A DNA stretch of 45,066 nt from Pseudomonadota bacterium (GTDB lineage Bacteria; Pseudomonadota; Alphaproteobacteria; Reyranellales; Reyranellaceae), in the NCBI GenBank assembly GCA_018242505.1, contig JAFEBU010000084.1, forward strand, positions 1 to 45,066, given 5' to 3'. Shown piece by piece: positions 15,871 through 24,899 of this stretch. Below the pieces are notes generated by a model. That model was not told where the DNA came from. It did not search any database and was given only the letters and a program-made list of their open reading frames with translations. Made by a program: the position numbers and the translations under genes. Every line of letters starts with the position of its first letter. Within the stretch, counting starts at the first letter, position 1.

Positions 15871-15898
15871 TTGACCCGCAGGGCCGGGTGCTTACGAT
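15871..15898 (+). promoter_or_regulatory. Candidate promoter of the M20 amidohydrolase gene
   Basis: TTGACC (15871-15876), 16 bases, TACGAT (15893-15898), then CCGCCC. It lies 30 bases before the start codon, followed by an AT-rich leader with a GGAGA ribosome site. The rest of the gap from 15673 shows no convincing gene; a 26-codon GTG frame at 15695-15775 is too short to judge. Confidence 0.45.
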
Positions 15899-15927
15899 CC
15901 GCCCACATATATATTTTGGAGAATTCC

Positions 15928-17121
15928 ATGCCGGTCATCAACCGTATCGCGTCGTTTCACAAGGACATGACCGCGTGGCGCCATGACATCCACAGTCACC
16001 CTGAAACGGCCTTCGAGGAGGTCCGGACGGCAGACATCGTTGCGGACAAGCTGAAGCAATTCGGCCTCGAGGTGCATCGGGGTCTCGCCAAGACCGGCGT
16101 GGTGGGCGTTCTCCGCGCCGGCACCTCGAAGCGTGCGATCGGCCTGCGCGCCGACATGGATGCGCTCGATGTGCACGAAACCAACAAGTTCAGCCACAAG
16201 TCGACGATTCCCGGCAAGATGCACGCCTGCGGCCATGACGGTCATACGGTGATGCTGCTGGGGGCAGCGAAGTATCTGGCGGAGACCCGCAGTTTCGACG
16301 GCACCGTCTATTTCATCTTCCAGCCGGCCGAGGAGAACGAGGGCGGCGGCCGCGTCATGGTGGAAGAAGGGCTGTTCGAGAAGTTTCCCTGCGAGGGTGT
16401 CTACGGCATGCACAACATTCCCGGCATCCCGGTCGGCCGTTTCGCCGTCAGGCCGGGTCCGATGATGGCGGCCTACGACATTTTCGAGATCGTGGTGAAA
16501 GGCGTTGGCGCCCATGGCGCGATGCCCCATCACGGCATCGATCCGGTAGTGGTGGGCGCCCATATCGTGACCGCACTGCAGTCGATCGTGGCGCGCAATG
16601 TCGATCCGATGGACACCGCGGTGGTGTCCACCACCCAGATCCATTCGGGCGACACCTGGAACGTCATCCCGCAGGAATGCGTGCTGCGCGGCACCGTCCG
16701 CACCTTCAAGAAGCCGGTGCAGGACATGATCGAGAAGCAGATCGAGAAGATCGCCCGCAACGTCGCCGCCGGCTTCGGCGCCGAAGTGACCAAGTGGCGC
16801 TACGAGCGCCGCTACCCCGCCACCGTGAACAGCCCGCAGGAGACCGAATTCGCCGCCCGGGCGGCAAGCGCCCTGGTGGGAGCCGACAACGTCAATCGCA
16901 ATCCCACGCCGGCCATGGGCAGCGAGGACTTCGCCTGGATGCTGCTCAAGAAGCCCGGTTGCTACATCTGGATCGGCAACGGCGACGGTGAGGGAAGCTG
17001 CATGGTCCATAATCCGGGCTACGATTTCAACGACGAGATTCTGCCGATCGGTGCCTCTTATTGGGCGACGCTGGTCGAGCAGCAACTCGCACGTGAGGCC
17101 ATGCCGCAAGCTGCCGAGTAG
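15928..17121 (+). CDS. M20 family amidohydrolase (hippurate hydrolase-like)
   Basis: Metal-dependent aminoacylase/carboxypeptidase of 397 residues that removes N-acyl groups from amino acids. Family motifs are present: WRHDIHSHPETAFEE near the start, GLRADMDALD, MHACGHDGHT (metal ligands), the catalytic glutamate pair in FQPAEENEGGG, HGAMPHHGIDPV in the lid domain, and MGSEDFAWM near the C-terminus. The ATG at 15928 has GGAGA 5 bases upstream; the open frame extends further left but without signals. The DUF6671-like gene starts 25 bases downstream. The exact acyl substrate is unknown. Confidence 0.94.
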   Translation: MPVINRIASFHKDMTAWRHDIHSHPETAFEEVRTADIVADKLKQFGLEVHRGLAKTGVVGVLRAGTSKRAIGLRADMDALDVHETNKFSHKSTIPGKMHACGHDGHTVMLLGAAKYLAETRSFDGTVYFIFQPAEENEGGGRVMVEEGLFEKFPCEGVYGMHNIPGIPVGRFAVRPGPMMAAYDIFEIVVKGVGAHGAMPHHGIDPVVVGAHIVTALQSIVARNVDPMDTAVVSTTQIHSGDTWNVIPQECVLRGTVRTFKKPVQDMIEKQIEKIARNVAAGFGAEVTKWRYERRYPATVNSPQETEFAARAASALVGADNVNRNPTPAMGSEDFAWMLLKKPGCYIWIGNGDGEGSCMVHNPGYDFNDEILPIGASYWATLVEQQLAREAMPQAAE

Positions 17122-17146
17122 AATCGCGGGGTAGATTCTTGTAGCC

Positions 17147-18001
17147 GTGTCAGCTCATCCTTATGCCGGCAAGCGGATCGGCCTTGCGACCATCCATGAG
17201 AAGGAGCGCGCTCTCGCTCCCCCGTTTCGTCGCCTTTTAGGCGCCGATGTCGTTGTCGCGCCCGACCTCGACACCGATACGCTGGGGACCTTCAGCGGCG
17301 AGGTGGCGCGGCCCGACGCGCTGGTCGAGACGTCACTGATCAAGGCCGAACTCGCCTTTCACACGATGGACGTCGATTGCGCCATCGCCAGCGAGGGCAG
17401 CTACGGGCCGATCGACCGCCTGCCGCTCAACCCCGGCGGCCTCGAGATCATGGCCTTCGTCGATCGCCGGCGTGGCATCCGCATGGTCGAGACGCTGATC
17501 ACGCATCGGACGAACTGGCGCATAATGAGCTTCGAAGCCGGCGATCCGTCGGTGCGGCAGGCTGTGGAGGCGATGGGCTTTCCCGACTATGGCGTGTTCG
17601 TCATCCGCGGCAATGTCGGTGGCCATGCCGTCAAGGACCTGAAGACCGTCGACGAAGTGGTGGCAGCGGTCGACCGCGAGGCGCGTCGCGCCGACGACGG
17701 CCGGGCGGTGGTGGCGACCGACATGCGCGCGCATCGCAATCCGACCCGCATGAAGGTCCTGCGCGCGCTCGCCTGGAAGCTCGCCAAGCGGCTGTCGGTG
17801 CTCTGTCCGAAATGCGGCGCGCCGGGCTTCGGGCACATCATGTCGACCCGTGGCCTGCCATGCGAGAATTGCGGCGAGCCGACTCACTGGATCGATTTCG
17901 AGGTCGACGGCTGTTCCAGCTGCGGCCATGCTGTCTCGCGCGCACGCAAGGACGGTCGGCGCACTGCACCCAAACTCTCCTGCCAGGCGTGTCGCGACTG
18001 A
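17147..18001 (+). CDS. DUF6671-like protein with C-terminal CxxC-rich zinc-ribbon region
   Basis: Protein of 284 residues. The N-terminal two thirds has MSAHPYAGKRIGLATIHEKE, and later ALVETSLIKAELAF and a central DFP-like TNWRIMSFEAGDPSVRQA. I match this to the DUF6671 family from memory, not by search. The C-terminal 75 residues hold four CxxC pairs (CPKC, CENC, CSSC, CQAC), which should bind one or two zinc ions. It starts at GTG 17147, 25 bases after the M20 gene. No function is established. Placement between an amidohydrolase and a TauD-like dioxygenase suggests small-molecule metabolism, weakly. Confidence 0.7.
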   Translation: MSAHPYAGKRIGLATIHEKERALAPPFRRLLGADVVVAPDLDTDTLGTFSGEVARPDALVETSLIKAELAFHTMDVDCAIASEGSYGPIDRLPLNPGGLEIMAFVDRRRGIRMVETLITHRTNWRIMSFEAGDPSVRQAVEAMGFPDYGVFVIRGNVGGHAVKDLKTVDEVVAAVDREARRADDGRAVVATDMRAHRNPTRMKVLRALAWKLAKRLSVLCPKCGAPGFGHIMSTRGLPCENCGEPTHWIDFEVDGCSSCGHAVSRARKDGRRTAPKLSCQACRD

Positions 18002-18036
18002 TCGTCGGCGGTGCTGCGGCGTCGAGGAGAAGGGCA

Positions 18037-19035
18037 ATGAGCGCATCGATGGACGTGACCCGGCCGTTGCCTGGAGCGGCATTCGGCGCTGTCGTACGGT
18101 TGGCGCAGCCGCTCTCCGTCGCAATGCCCGACGGCCTGCCGCAAGCACTGGCCGAGGCCGGCGGCCTGCTGCTCGTTCCCGATGCGCACCCGATCAGCCG
18201 CGCGCCCGAATTGCTGGCCCGGCTGAGCCGGCTGTTCGGGCCGGAGGTCGAGGATTACCGTCATCTGCCGACCGGCCGGCATATGGTTCACGAGAGTCAG
18301 CCGGAGATCTATCTCGTCACCAATACCGTGCCGGGTGCGCGGCCACCGCCGGCGCGACCGCAGCCGCCGCTGACAACCGACGGCCGGCTGCCGGTCCAGT
18401 ATCCGCATCGCAAAGGGTGGCATACCGACCAGAGCTACCGCCGCCCACCGCCCGACATCTCGCTGTTCTATGCGGTCACGCCGGCGGACCGGTCGCGCGG
18501 CCAGACGCTGTTCGCCAGCGGCATCCTGGCCTACGAGGCTTTGCCGGCGGCGCTCAAGGCCAGGGTCGAGACGCTGCAGGGCCTGCATGCCCAGCCGGGC
18601 ACGGGCCGCGGCCGCAAGGAGGCGCTGGCGGGCCAGACACCGAGACCGTTCGCGCCGCATGAGCGCTCGCAGCCGCAGCCGGTCGTGCGCGTCCATCCGG
18701 TCACCGGGCAGCGCGCGCTCTATCTTTGCGAATACGGGCAAATGGATTGGTTCGACGGACCCTTCGTCGGCATGCAGCCCGGACCGCACGGCGACGGCGC
18801 GGCGCTGCTGGACGAGCTCATGGCCCACTACACCCAGCCGCGGTTCGTCTATGTCCATGAATGGAGCGCCGGCGATCTCCTGGTGTGGGACAATCGCTGC
18901 CTGGTCCACGCGGCCACATGGTACGACGCCGAGAAGGAGCAGCGGCTGATGTGGCGGACGACCGTGCGCGGCAATCCGGGCCCGATCTATGCCGGCGAGC
19001 GTCGGAGCTGGATCGCGCGAGAGGCGGCGGTCTAA
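18037..19035 (+). CDS. TauD/TfdA family Fe(II)/2-oxoglutarate dioxygenase
   Basis: Non-haem iron dioxygenase of 332 residues. The facial triad is H129 and D131 (WHTDQSY) with H291 (NRCLVHAATWYD), and R307 in WRTT would bind 2-oxoglutarate. A proline-rich insertion (about 100-120) and a PGTGRGRKEA loop differ from TauD itself, so the substrate is not predictable. The ATG at 18037 follows a GAGGAGAAGGG ribosome site. Much longer upstream reading frames in this phase overlap the previous gene and are artefacts. Its stop codon overlaps that of the convergent ABC permease gene. Confidence 0.92.
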   Translation: MSASMDVTRPLPGAAFGAVVRLAQPLSVAMPDGLPQALAEAGGLLLVPDAHPISRAPELLARLSRLFGPEVEDYRHLPTGRHMVHESQPEIYLVTNTVPGARPPPARPQPPLTTDGRLPVQYPHRKGWHTDQSYRRPPPDISLFYAVTPADRSRGQTLFASGILAYEALPAALKARVETLQGLHAQPGTGRGRKEALAGQTPRPFAPHERSQPQPVVRVHPVTGQRALYLCEYGQMDWFDGPFVGMQPGPHGDGAALLDELMAHYTQPRFVYVHEWSAGDLLVWDNRCLVHAATWYDAEKEQRLMWRTTVRGNPGPIYAGERRSWIAREAAV

Positions 19036-19937
19036 AGCCGCCGTTCGCTGCGGGGATCGAGCGCTTCCTGCAGCCCGTCGCCCAGGAAATTGAAGGCGAT
19101 CACCGTCAGGAAGATCATCAGGCCGGGAAGGAGTGCCAGCAACGGTGCGTCACGCATGAGATCCTGTGCGCCTGCCAGCATATTGCCCCAGCTCGCCGCC
19201 GGTGGCTGGGTGCCGAGGCCGAGGAAGGAGAGGGTCGATTCGAGCAGGATCAGGTTGCCGATCGACATGGTGGTGGCGACCACCAGGGAGCCGGCCGCGT
19301 TGGGCAGGATGTGCCGGAACATGATGCGCAGGGGCCGCGCGCCCAGGGCCTGCGCGGCACGGGTGAAGTCGCGCCCCTTGAGGGAGAGTGTCTCGGCGCG
19401 CACCAGTCGCGCCGCGGTCGTCCAGCCGGTCAGCGCGACGATCGCGATGATGCGATAGAGGGAGAAGGTTTCCGACTGGGCGATCCCCGGCGGAACGCCG
19501 AGCTTGCGGGGATCGATCGCCGCCAGAACGATCAGCAGCGGCAGCAGCGGCAGCGCGATCACGCCGTCGGTGAAGCGCATCAGCAGGCTGTCCAGGCGCC
19601 CGCCGAGATAGCCCGCGACCACACCGATCACCGCGCCCAGGATGGCCGACAGGAGCGCGCCGGCGATGCCCACCAGCAGGGATATCCGTCCGCCATCCAG
19701 CAGGCGCTGGAAGAGATCGCGGCCGAGCTCGTCGGTGCCGAGCCAGTGCTGGGCGGATGGCGGTTCGAGCCGGCGGAAGAGATCGGTCATGGCCGGATCG
19801 ATGCCACGCGCCTCGCCGATCAAGGGTGCGGCGAGCGCCAGGGCAAGCAGAAGGATCAGGAACGCGAGCGACAGCTCGGCCTGGCGGTGGCGGAGCAGCC
19901 GCCGCCAGACGAGAACGGTCGGGCTCGACGAGGTCAT
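19032..19937 (-). CDS. Peptide-type ABC transporter permease (DppC family)
   Basis: Inner-membrane permease of 301 residues. Features are an N-terminal helix, the OppC/DppC lead HWLGTDELGRDLFQRLLDGG (about 65-84), five further helices, and an EAA loop around AAQALGARPLRIMFRHILPN that docks the ATPase. The C-terminal SFLGLGTQPPAASWG is characteristic of the family. It pairs with the DppB gene through a 4-base ATGA overlap. No DppD/DppF ATPase is encoded in the window, so ATPases must come from elsewhere. Confidence 0.93.
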   Translation of the reverse strand: MTSSSPTVLVWRRLLRHRQAELSLAFLILLLALALAAPLIGEARGIDPAMTDLFRRLEPPSAQHWLGTDELGRDLFQRLLDGGRISLLVGIAGALLSAILGAVIGVVAGYLGGRLDSLLMRFTDGVIALPLLPLLIVLAAIDPRKLGVPPGIAQSETFSLYRIIAIVALTGWTTAARLVRAETLSLKGRDFTRAAQALGARPLRIMFRHILPNAAGSLVVATTMSIGNLILLESTLSFLGLGTQPPAASWGNMLAGAQDLMRDAPLLALLPGLMIFLTVIAFNFLGDGLQEALDPRSERRL

Positions 19938-20914
19938 CGCTCGCGGGCCGTGAGCGAGACGCGCGGGTCGATCCAGGCCAGCGCCAGATCCGCCAGCAGG
20001 TTGCCGGCGATGGTGGCGAAGGTCGCGATCAGGAGGCCAACGAGGGCGAGGTTGTAGTCGTTGTCGAGGATGGCCTGGTAGATCATCTTGCCCATCCCGG
20101 GCCAGGCGAACATGGTCTCGGTGATCAGCGCGCCGGAGAACAGGCCGCCGAAGGACAGCGCGAGCACCGTGAGCACGGGGGCGAGCGCATTGACGAAGGC
20201 ATGACCGAGCAGCACGCGCCGCTCCGATGCGCCTTTGGCCCGTGCAGTGCGCACATAGTCCTGGCGCAGCGCCTCGATCATCGCGCCGCGCATGAAGCGC
20301 GTGTAGATGCCGAGCTGCACCAGAGTGAGCGTGAGCACGGGGAGCAGGGCGAAGCGCACTTTCTCGCCGAGCGCCGCCATCCAATCCGATCCGGCCCGCA
20401 GCTCGGCGATACCGCCGGCCGGAAGCCAGCCCAGCGTCACCGCGAACAGGGCAATCAGCAGCAGCGCCAGCCAGAAGGGCGGCGTGGAGATGCCGGCGAA
20501 GCAGAAGAGGTTGATCAGGTCGTCGGCGCGGCTGCGCGGCCGATGTGCGGCCCAGATGCCGAGCGGCAGGGCGATGGCGATCGACAACAGGAAGGCGATG
20601 CCTGCAAGCACGATCGTGTTCAGCAGCCGCGGCGCCAGGACGGCAAGGACCGGCTGGTTGAAGGATCGCGAGTAGCCGAAGTTGCCGGTCAGCGCCTGGT
20701 GCGCCCAGGCAGCGTAGCGTTCGAGAAGAGGCTGGTCGATGCCGTAGACCGCGCGCAGCCGGGCGGCGTCGGCGCTGGTCATCTTGGGATCGCCGGAGAT
20801 CATCAGGTCGATGGGATCGCCCGGCATCAGCCCGATCAGCAGATAGACCACGAAACTCATGATCGCCAGCGTGACCGCGATCTCCACCGCGCGGAACGCA
20901 AGGTAGCGGCTCAT
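19934..20914 (-). CDS. Peptide-type ABC transporter permease (DppB family)
   Basis: Inner-membrane permease of 326 residues. The N-terminal TM helix MSRYLAFRAVEIAVTLAIMS is followed by LMPGDPIDLM, GLD-like YGIDQPLLERYAAW and FGYSRSFNQPV, the typical DppB order. The EAA loop is YVRTARAKGASERRVLLGHAFVN, then FAWPGMGKM. It starts at ATG 20914, 28 bases after the GNAT gene. The substrate could be peptides, nickel or other solutes; the binding protein in the same operon would decide it. Confidence 0.93.
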   Translation of the reverse strand: MSRYLAFRAVEIAVTLAIMSFVVYLLIGLMPGDPIDLMISGDPKMTSADAARLRAVYGIDQPLLERYAAWAHQALTGNFGYSRSFNQPVLAVLAPRLLNTIVLAGIAFLLSIAIALPLGIWAAHRPRSRADDLINLFCFAGISTPPFWLALLLIALFAVTLGWLPAGGIAELRAGSDWMAALGEKVRFALLPVLTLTLVQLGIYTRFMRGAMIEALRQDYVRTARAKGASERRVLLGHAFVNALAPVLTVLALSFGGLFSGALITETMFAWPGMGKMIYQAILDNDYNLALVGLLIATFATIAGNLLADLALAWIDPRVSLTARER

Positions 20915-20942
20915 GGCAGGGAAGCGTGCGTCGCAGCCTCCG

Positions 20943-21521
20943 TCATCGTGCGAGCCGCTGCTCCAGGTCCGCCTTCGCCTCCGGCCATTCGTCGCTGATG
21001 ATCGAGAACAGCACCGAGTCGCGCACGTAGCCGTCCGCAACGACCATATGCTTGCGCAGGATGCCTTCCTGCCGGGCGCCGAGCTTGCGGATGGCCGCCT
21101 GGCTGCGGGCGTTGCGCAGGTCGGTCTTGAATTCGACCCGGTTGAGCTTCAGTCGCTCGAACGCATGCGTCAAAAGCAGGAGCTTGCATTCGGGATTGAC
21201 CACTCCCGCCCACATCGAAGGTTCGTACCAGGTCGAACCGATCTCGAGCCGCTTGTGCGCTTCCTCGATGTTCAGGTAGCGCGTCATGCCGACCGCCCGA
21301 CCTTGCGCCTTGTGGAACACGATGAACGCAAGCTCGTGGCCGGATGCCGTTCGCCGGAGTGCATTGTCGATATAGGGATCGAACAGCGCTCCGAGCGCCG
21401 ACGTCGTGATCGCGAAGATCTCGGGATGCTGTGCTGCCGGCCGCACCAGCTCGCGATGGCGTTCCTCCAGCGGTTCCAGCCGCACGAATCGGCCCTCGAG
21501 GACGGCCTTGTCGAGCGCCAT
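20943..21521 (-). CDS. GNAT family N-acetyltransferase (RimJ/RimL type)
   Basis: Acetyl-CoA-dependent N-acetyltransferase of 192 residues. It has the RimL-like start LEGRFVRLEPLEERH, a GMTRYLNIEEAHKRLEIGSTWY core and NPECKLLLLTHAFERLKLNRVEFKT, where acetyl-CoA is bound, ending in RNARSQAAIRKLGARQEG. The ATG follows the binding-protein stop codon with no gap, and the permease gene follows after 28 bases, so it is embedded in the transporter operon. An imported substrate might be acetylated, for example for detoxification; this is inference. Confidence 0.92.
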   Translation of the reverse strand: MALDKAVLEGRFVRLEPLEERHRELVRPAAQHPEIFAITTSALGALFDPYIDNALRRTASGHELAFIVFHKAQGRAVGMTRYLNIEEAHKRLEIGSTWYEPSMWAGVVNPECKLLLLTHAFERLKLNRVEFKTDLRNARSQAAIRKLGARQEGILRKHMVVADGYVRDSVLFSIISDEWPEAKADLEQRLAR

Positions 21522-23177
21522 CTATCCCTCCCAGCGCCATTGCTCGACCCACAGGGTCGAGCTGTTGAGCTGGCCGGTCGGACGGACGCCCTTGAGTTGC
21601 TTGGGGATCGCGAAAGGGTCGACGCGGAAATAGAGCGGCAGGACCGGCAGATCTTGGGCATAGAGGTGCTGGATCTCGGCGAACAGGGCGCGCCGCTTGT
21701 CGGGATCGAGCTCGCGCTCGGTGGCGTCCAATGCCTTGTCCATCGCGGGATTGGAATAGCCCGGGTAGTTCTGGCCGCTCCAGCCGTTCTTCTCGCTGGG
21801 AATCTCGTCCGAATGCAGCGTGGAGCGTGGAACGCCCTGCACCCGCTCGACCCAGGCATACATGGCAAGGCCGGTGAATCGCCGATGGCTCATCACGTCG
21901 GAGAAGACGCGCGGCGGCAGGGCCTTGATGCGAAGCTCGATGCCGGCCTGGCGAAGCTGGCTCTGGATCACCTGCGCCACCTGCTCGCGCACGCGATTGC
22001 CGGCGGTGGTGACGAGCTCGATCGAGAGGCGCCGGCTGCTCGCATCGGCACGCAGGCCGTTCGCGGCGGCGGCGAAGCCCGCCTCGTCGAGAAGCTTGCG
22101 CGCGGCCGCGAGGTCGAAGGCGTAATGGCGGGTCGCGGCGCTGTGCATGGGGTCGAGGGGGCTGACATCGCTGTCGGCCACCGGTTGCTTGCCCTCGAAC
22201 AGCTTGTCGGAGATGGCCCGGCGGTCGATCGCCATCAGGATGGCCTGCCGCACACGCCGGTCTTTCAACAGCGGATTGTCGAGATTGACGTCGATGTGCT
22301 CGTAGACGAGGCCGGGCTTGTAGACGAAATCGTATCTGTCCTTGTAGCGCTTCTCGAGGGCCAGAACCTGGTCGAGCGCGAGACCCAGTTCCCCCGGGAC
22401 GTAGTCCACATTGCCGGACAGCAGGTTGGCTTCGAGCGCCGAGTTGTTCTCGATGAATTTGAACACGATCCTCTTGAAATGAGGCGCTTCGCCTTCCCAG
22501 TGGACGTTCGGTTCGAGCGCGATCCGGCTGCCCGGCACCAGTTCGGAGATGCGGTAAGGCCCGAAGCCGAGGCCGGGGTTCGTGGCGTCCGTATCGTAGG
22601 CGGTCCGGTTCCGGTATTCGGCGGGATTGGCGTCGAAGATCGGCTTCTCGATATGGGCGGGGACGATCGTGAGGCCGAAATCGTCGTAGTCGAACGTCAC
22701 CCGATCGAGGGTCGCCGTGAAATGGCGGTCGTCCTTGATCTCGAGCTTCAGGATCCGGCGATAGGCCTCGGACGAGGCGACTCCCGATTGCGGGTGCTTG
22801 CCCACCGACAGGGTGAAATCCATGTCCCGGGCCGTGACCGGCGTGCCGTCGCCCCATTTCAGCGGTTTGATCTCGATATCGACGTCCATGCCCTGTTTGC
22901 CGCCGGGCAAATCGACGAGGCGGGCTGTACCGTCCTTGAGGTTGGGCAGCCGTGTGCAGGCAAGGCCGACGAGCTTCCAGTCCGGGTCATAGGCCGTGAA
23001 CGGCCGGAGCCTCATGTTCTGGATCAGGCTCGTGGCGAGCATCTGGCTGATGAGCGGGTTCATCGTTCCCGGCGCCTGCGTGGTGCCGATGACGAGTTCG
23101 TCCTTGGCTGCCGCGCGTGCCACCCGGGCGGCGAAAGAGGAAAGCGTGAGACTCAAAAGGGCGCGACGACCGAACAT
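21522..23177 (-). CDS. ABC transporter substrate-binding protein, family 5 (peptide/nickel type)
   Basis: Periplasmic binding protein of 551 residues. Residues 1-24 are an export signal (FGRRALLSLTLSSFAARVARA). Family-5 features: LVIGTTQAPGTMNPLISQML, PLKWGDGTPVTARDMDFTL, GFGPYRISELVPGSRIALEPN, then DNPLLKDRRVRQAILMAIDR, and near the end QHLYAQDLPVLPLYFR. The start is uncertain: ATG 23177 is chosen; an in-frame TTG at 23213 would add 12 residues, and neither has a strong ribosome site. It heads the operon binding protein, GNAT, DppB, DppC. pyrE ends 75 bases upstream on the same strand. Confidence 0.93.
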   Translation of the reverse strand: MFGRRALLSLTLSSFAARVARAAAKDELVIGTTQAPGTMNPLISQMLATSLIQNMRLRPFTAYDPDWKLVGLACTRLPNLKDGTARLVDLPGGKQGMDVDIEIKPLKWGDGTPVTARDMDFTLSVGKHPQSGVASSEAYRRILKLEIKDDRHFTATLDRVTFDYDDFGLTIVPAHIEKPIFDANPAEYRNRTAYDTDATNPGLGFGPYRISELVPGSRIALEPNVHWEGEAPHFKRIVFKFIENNSALEANLLSGNVDYVPGELGLALDQVLALEKRYKDRYDFVYKPGLVYEHIDVNLDNPLLKDRRVRQAILMAIDRRAISDKLFEGKQPVADSDVSPLDPMHSAATRHYAFDLAAARKLLDEAGFAAAANGLRADASSRRLSIELVTTAGNRVREQVAQVIQSQLRQAGIELRIKALPPRVFSDVMSHRRFTGLAMYAWVERVQGVPRSTLHSDEIPSEKNGWSGQNYPGYSNPAMDKALDATERELDPDKRRALFAEIQHLYAQDLPVLPLYFRVDPFAIPKQLKGVRPTGQLNSSTLWVEQWRWEG

Positions 23178-23252
23178 CGACGCCAAGCTGGCACCGGCGC
23201 CGCGCAAGCTCAAGCGTGACGCGCGCTCCCGAGGCGTATTGCCTGGCGACGG

Positions 23253-24041
23253 CTAGCGGCCGAGTCCCAGTGGCCGCAGCGACGGTGGGCGACCCCCGTG
23301 ATTGGCCGACCATTGCTCCGGCGCCTCGAGGAAAGCGCGGGTCTCGGCCAAGCCTTTTTCATCGAAGTACTTGTGCTTTTGGGCCGCTTCCAGAGCATCC
23401 CACCACGTGGCCAATGCGTGAAGCTTCACGCCGGCGACGGCCAGCGTCTCGATGCTCTGCGGAAAGATCCCATAGTGGAAGATCACGAAGCAGTCGGTGA
23501 CCTTGGCTTCGGCCTTCTTCAGCGCATCGATGAAGACGAGCTTGCTGCCGCCGTCCGTCGCCAGATCCTCGACCAGCAGGACCCGCTTGCCAGGCTTCAG
23601 GTCGCCTTCGATCTGCGCCATGCGACCGAAGCCCTTCGGTTGCTTTCGGACGTAGATCATCGGCTTCTTGGCCAGGGCGGCCAGGAAAGCAGCGAACGGG
23701 ATCCCGGCCGTTTCGCCGCCAGCCACGACGTCGATCTTGTTCCAGCCGATGTCTCGATCGATGGCTTTCAGCGCATAGCCCATGATCTTGGCCCGGGCGT
23801 CGGGGTAGGAGATCAACTTGCGGCAGTCGATGTAGACCGGGCTCGCCCGCCCCGACGTGAAGATGTAGGGATTCTCGGGCCGGCAATGGATGGCCTCGAT
23901 ATCCAGCAGCAGGCGGGCCGTTTCCCGGGCCTCCGTTGTGCCCGCGCCGCGCGCCGGACTTGCCTTTCCGTTCAAGGCGTTAGTGTTCGGATGGCCCCCC
24001 GGTGCATGGGCCGCCGAGGTGGCTTTCTTTCTCGTCGCCAT
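23253..24041 (-). CDS. pyrE: Orotate phosphoribosyltransferase
   Basis: Converts orotate and PRPP to orotidine 5'-phosphate in pyrimidine synthesis. The product is 262 residues, longer than the usual 210-230 because of a basic, low-complexity N-terminal extension (about 1-37). The core shows FTSGRASPVYIDCRKLI, then VVAGGETAGIPFAAFLA, then YVRKQPKGFGR, and the PRPP-binding VLLVEDLATDGGSK (154-167). An acceptable internal start is not evident, so the extension is probably real. It is divergent from the DUF1345 gene, with 160 bases between. Confidence 0.93.
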   Translation of the reverse strand: MATRKKATSAAHAPGGHPNTNALNGKASPARGAGTTEARETARLLLDIEAIHCRPENPYIFTSGRASPVYIDCRKLISYPDARAKIMGYALKAIDRDIGWNKIDVVAGGETAGIPFAAFLAALAKKPMIYVRKQPKGFGRMAQIEGDLKPGKRVLLVEDLATDGGSKLVFIDALKKAEAKVTDCFVIFHYGIFPQSIETLAVAGVKLHALATWWDALEAAQKHKYFDEKGLAETRAFLEAPEQWSANHGGRPPSLRPLGLGR

Positions 24042-24201
24042 GCTGCCGTTCCCCCTGCCGCTTGCGACAAATTGACGGCCGGTTGTTTAGCGTTCATCCA
24101 CAAGACCGGCAAGGGCGGCGAGGTCTCGTCCTCTCTGGCCCACGGGAATTTGCATCGTCAGTCCCGTATTGGAACTTACCTGGTTCTTCAAAGGAACTAT
24201 T

Positions 24202-24873
24202 ATGGTGAACCGTGATCTGCCTCGGACTCGCTTGGGCCGGGTCCTCGTGGCCCGGCTTCGGTTGATAGTCTCGGTGGTGGCTGGCGTCCTGCTGTTCCTC
24301 CTGTTGTCCGGTTCGGATCGACTGGTGACTCGGCTCCTCGCATCATGGGATCTGATGGCAGCCGTCTATCTCGCCATCGCCTTCGCGATGATCGCGCGGT
24401 CGACGGTCGAGACCTGTCACCGCAACGCCGCCCTCTATGACGAGAGCGACTGGGCGATCATCACGATCGTGGTTGGCAGCGCCGCGGCAAGCTTTGGCGC
24501 GATCTTCGCCGAGCTCGCCGTCATCAAGTCGGCCCAGGGGACGCCGTGGGCCAGTCTGCTGGTGGCGGCCGCGACGGTGGTGCTGTCGTGGACCTTCACC
24601 CACGTCGTCTTCACCTTCCATTACGCGAACATCTACTATCGTTCGGGCAAGCAGGGCGCCGGGGGCGGGCTGGAGTTCCCCGGCAAGCGGCCGCCCGACT
24701 ATCTCGACTTCCTCTACTATGCCTTCGTGATCGGCTGCGCCGCCCAGACGGCTGACGTGAACACGATCTCGCACGCCATGCGGCGGGTCAGCCTGATCCA
24801 CGGCGTCGTGTCCTTCGCGTTCAACACCGCGATCCTCGCACTCACCATCAATGTCGGAGCGAGCCTGCTCTGA
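24202..24873 (+). CDS. DUF1345 family integral membrane protein
   Basis: Membrane protein of 223 residues with about five predicted helices (around 18-38, 50-70, 88-108, 118-140 and 195-220). The DUF1345 signature is present: RSTVETCHRNAALYDESDW and, later, FTFHYANIYY followed by PDYLDFLYYAFVIGCAAQTADV. Function unknown. The ATG at 24202 has AAGGA 7 bases upstream; an earlier ATG at 24169 would add 11 residues and lacks a ribosome site. It is convergent with the efflux pump gene. Confidence 0.9.
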   Translation: MVNRDLPRTRLGRVLVARLRLIVSVVAGVLLFLLLSGSDRLVTRLLASWDLMAAVYLAIAFAMIARSTVETCHRNAALYDESDWAIITIVVGSAAASFGAIFAELAVIKSAQGTPWASLLVAAATVVLSWTFTHVVFTFHYANIYYRSGKQGAGGGLEFPGKRPPDYLDFLYYAFVIGCAAQTADVNTISHAMRRVSLIHGVVSFAFNTAILALTINVGASLL

Positions 24874-24899
24874 AATGACCTGGAGATCTTCAACGGGAC

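Noticed and set aside
17377..18036. A long plus-strand frame extending the TauD-like gene upstream
   Set aside because: It overlaps the DUF6671-like gene in another phase; the ATG at 18037 has a strong ribosome site and matches the family start.
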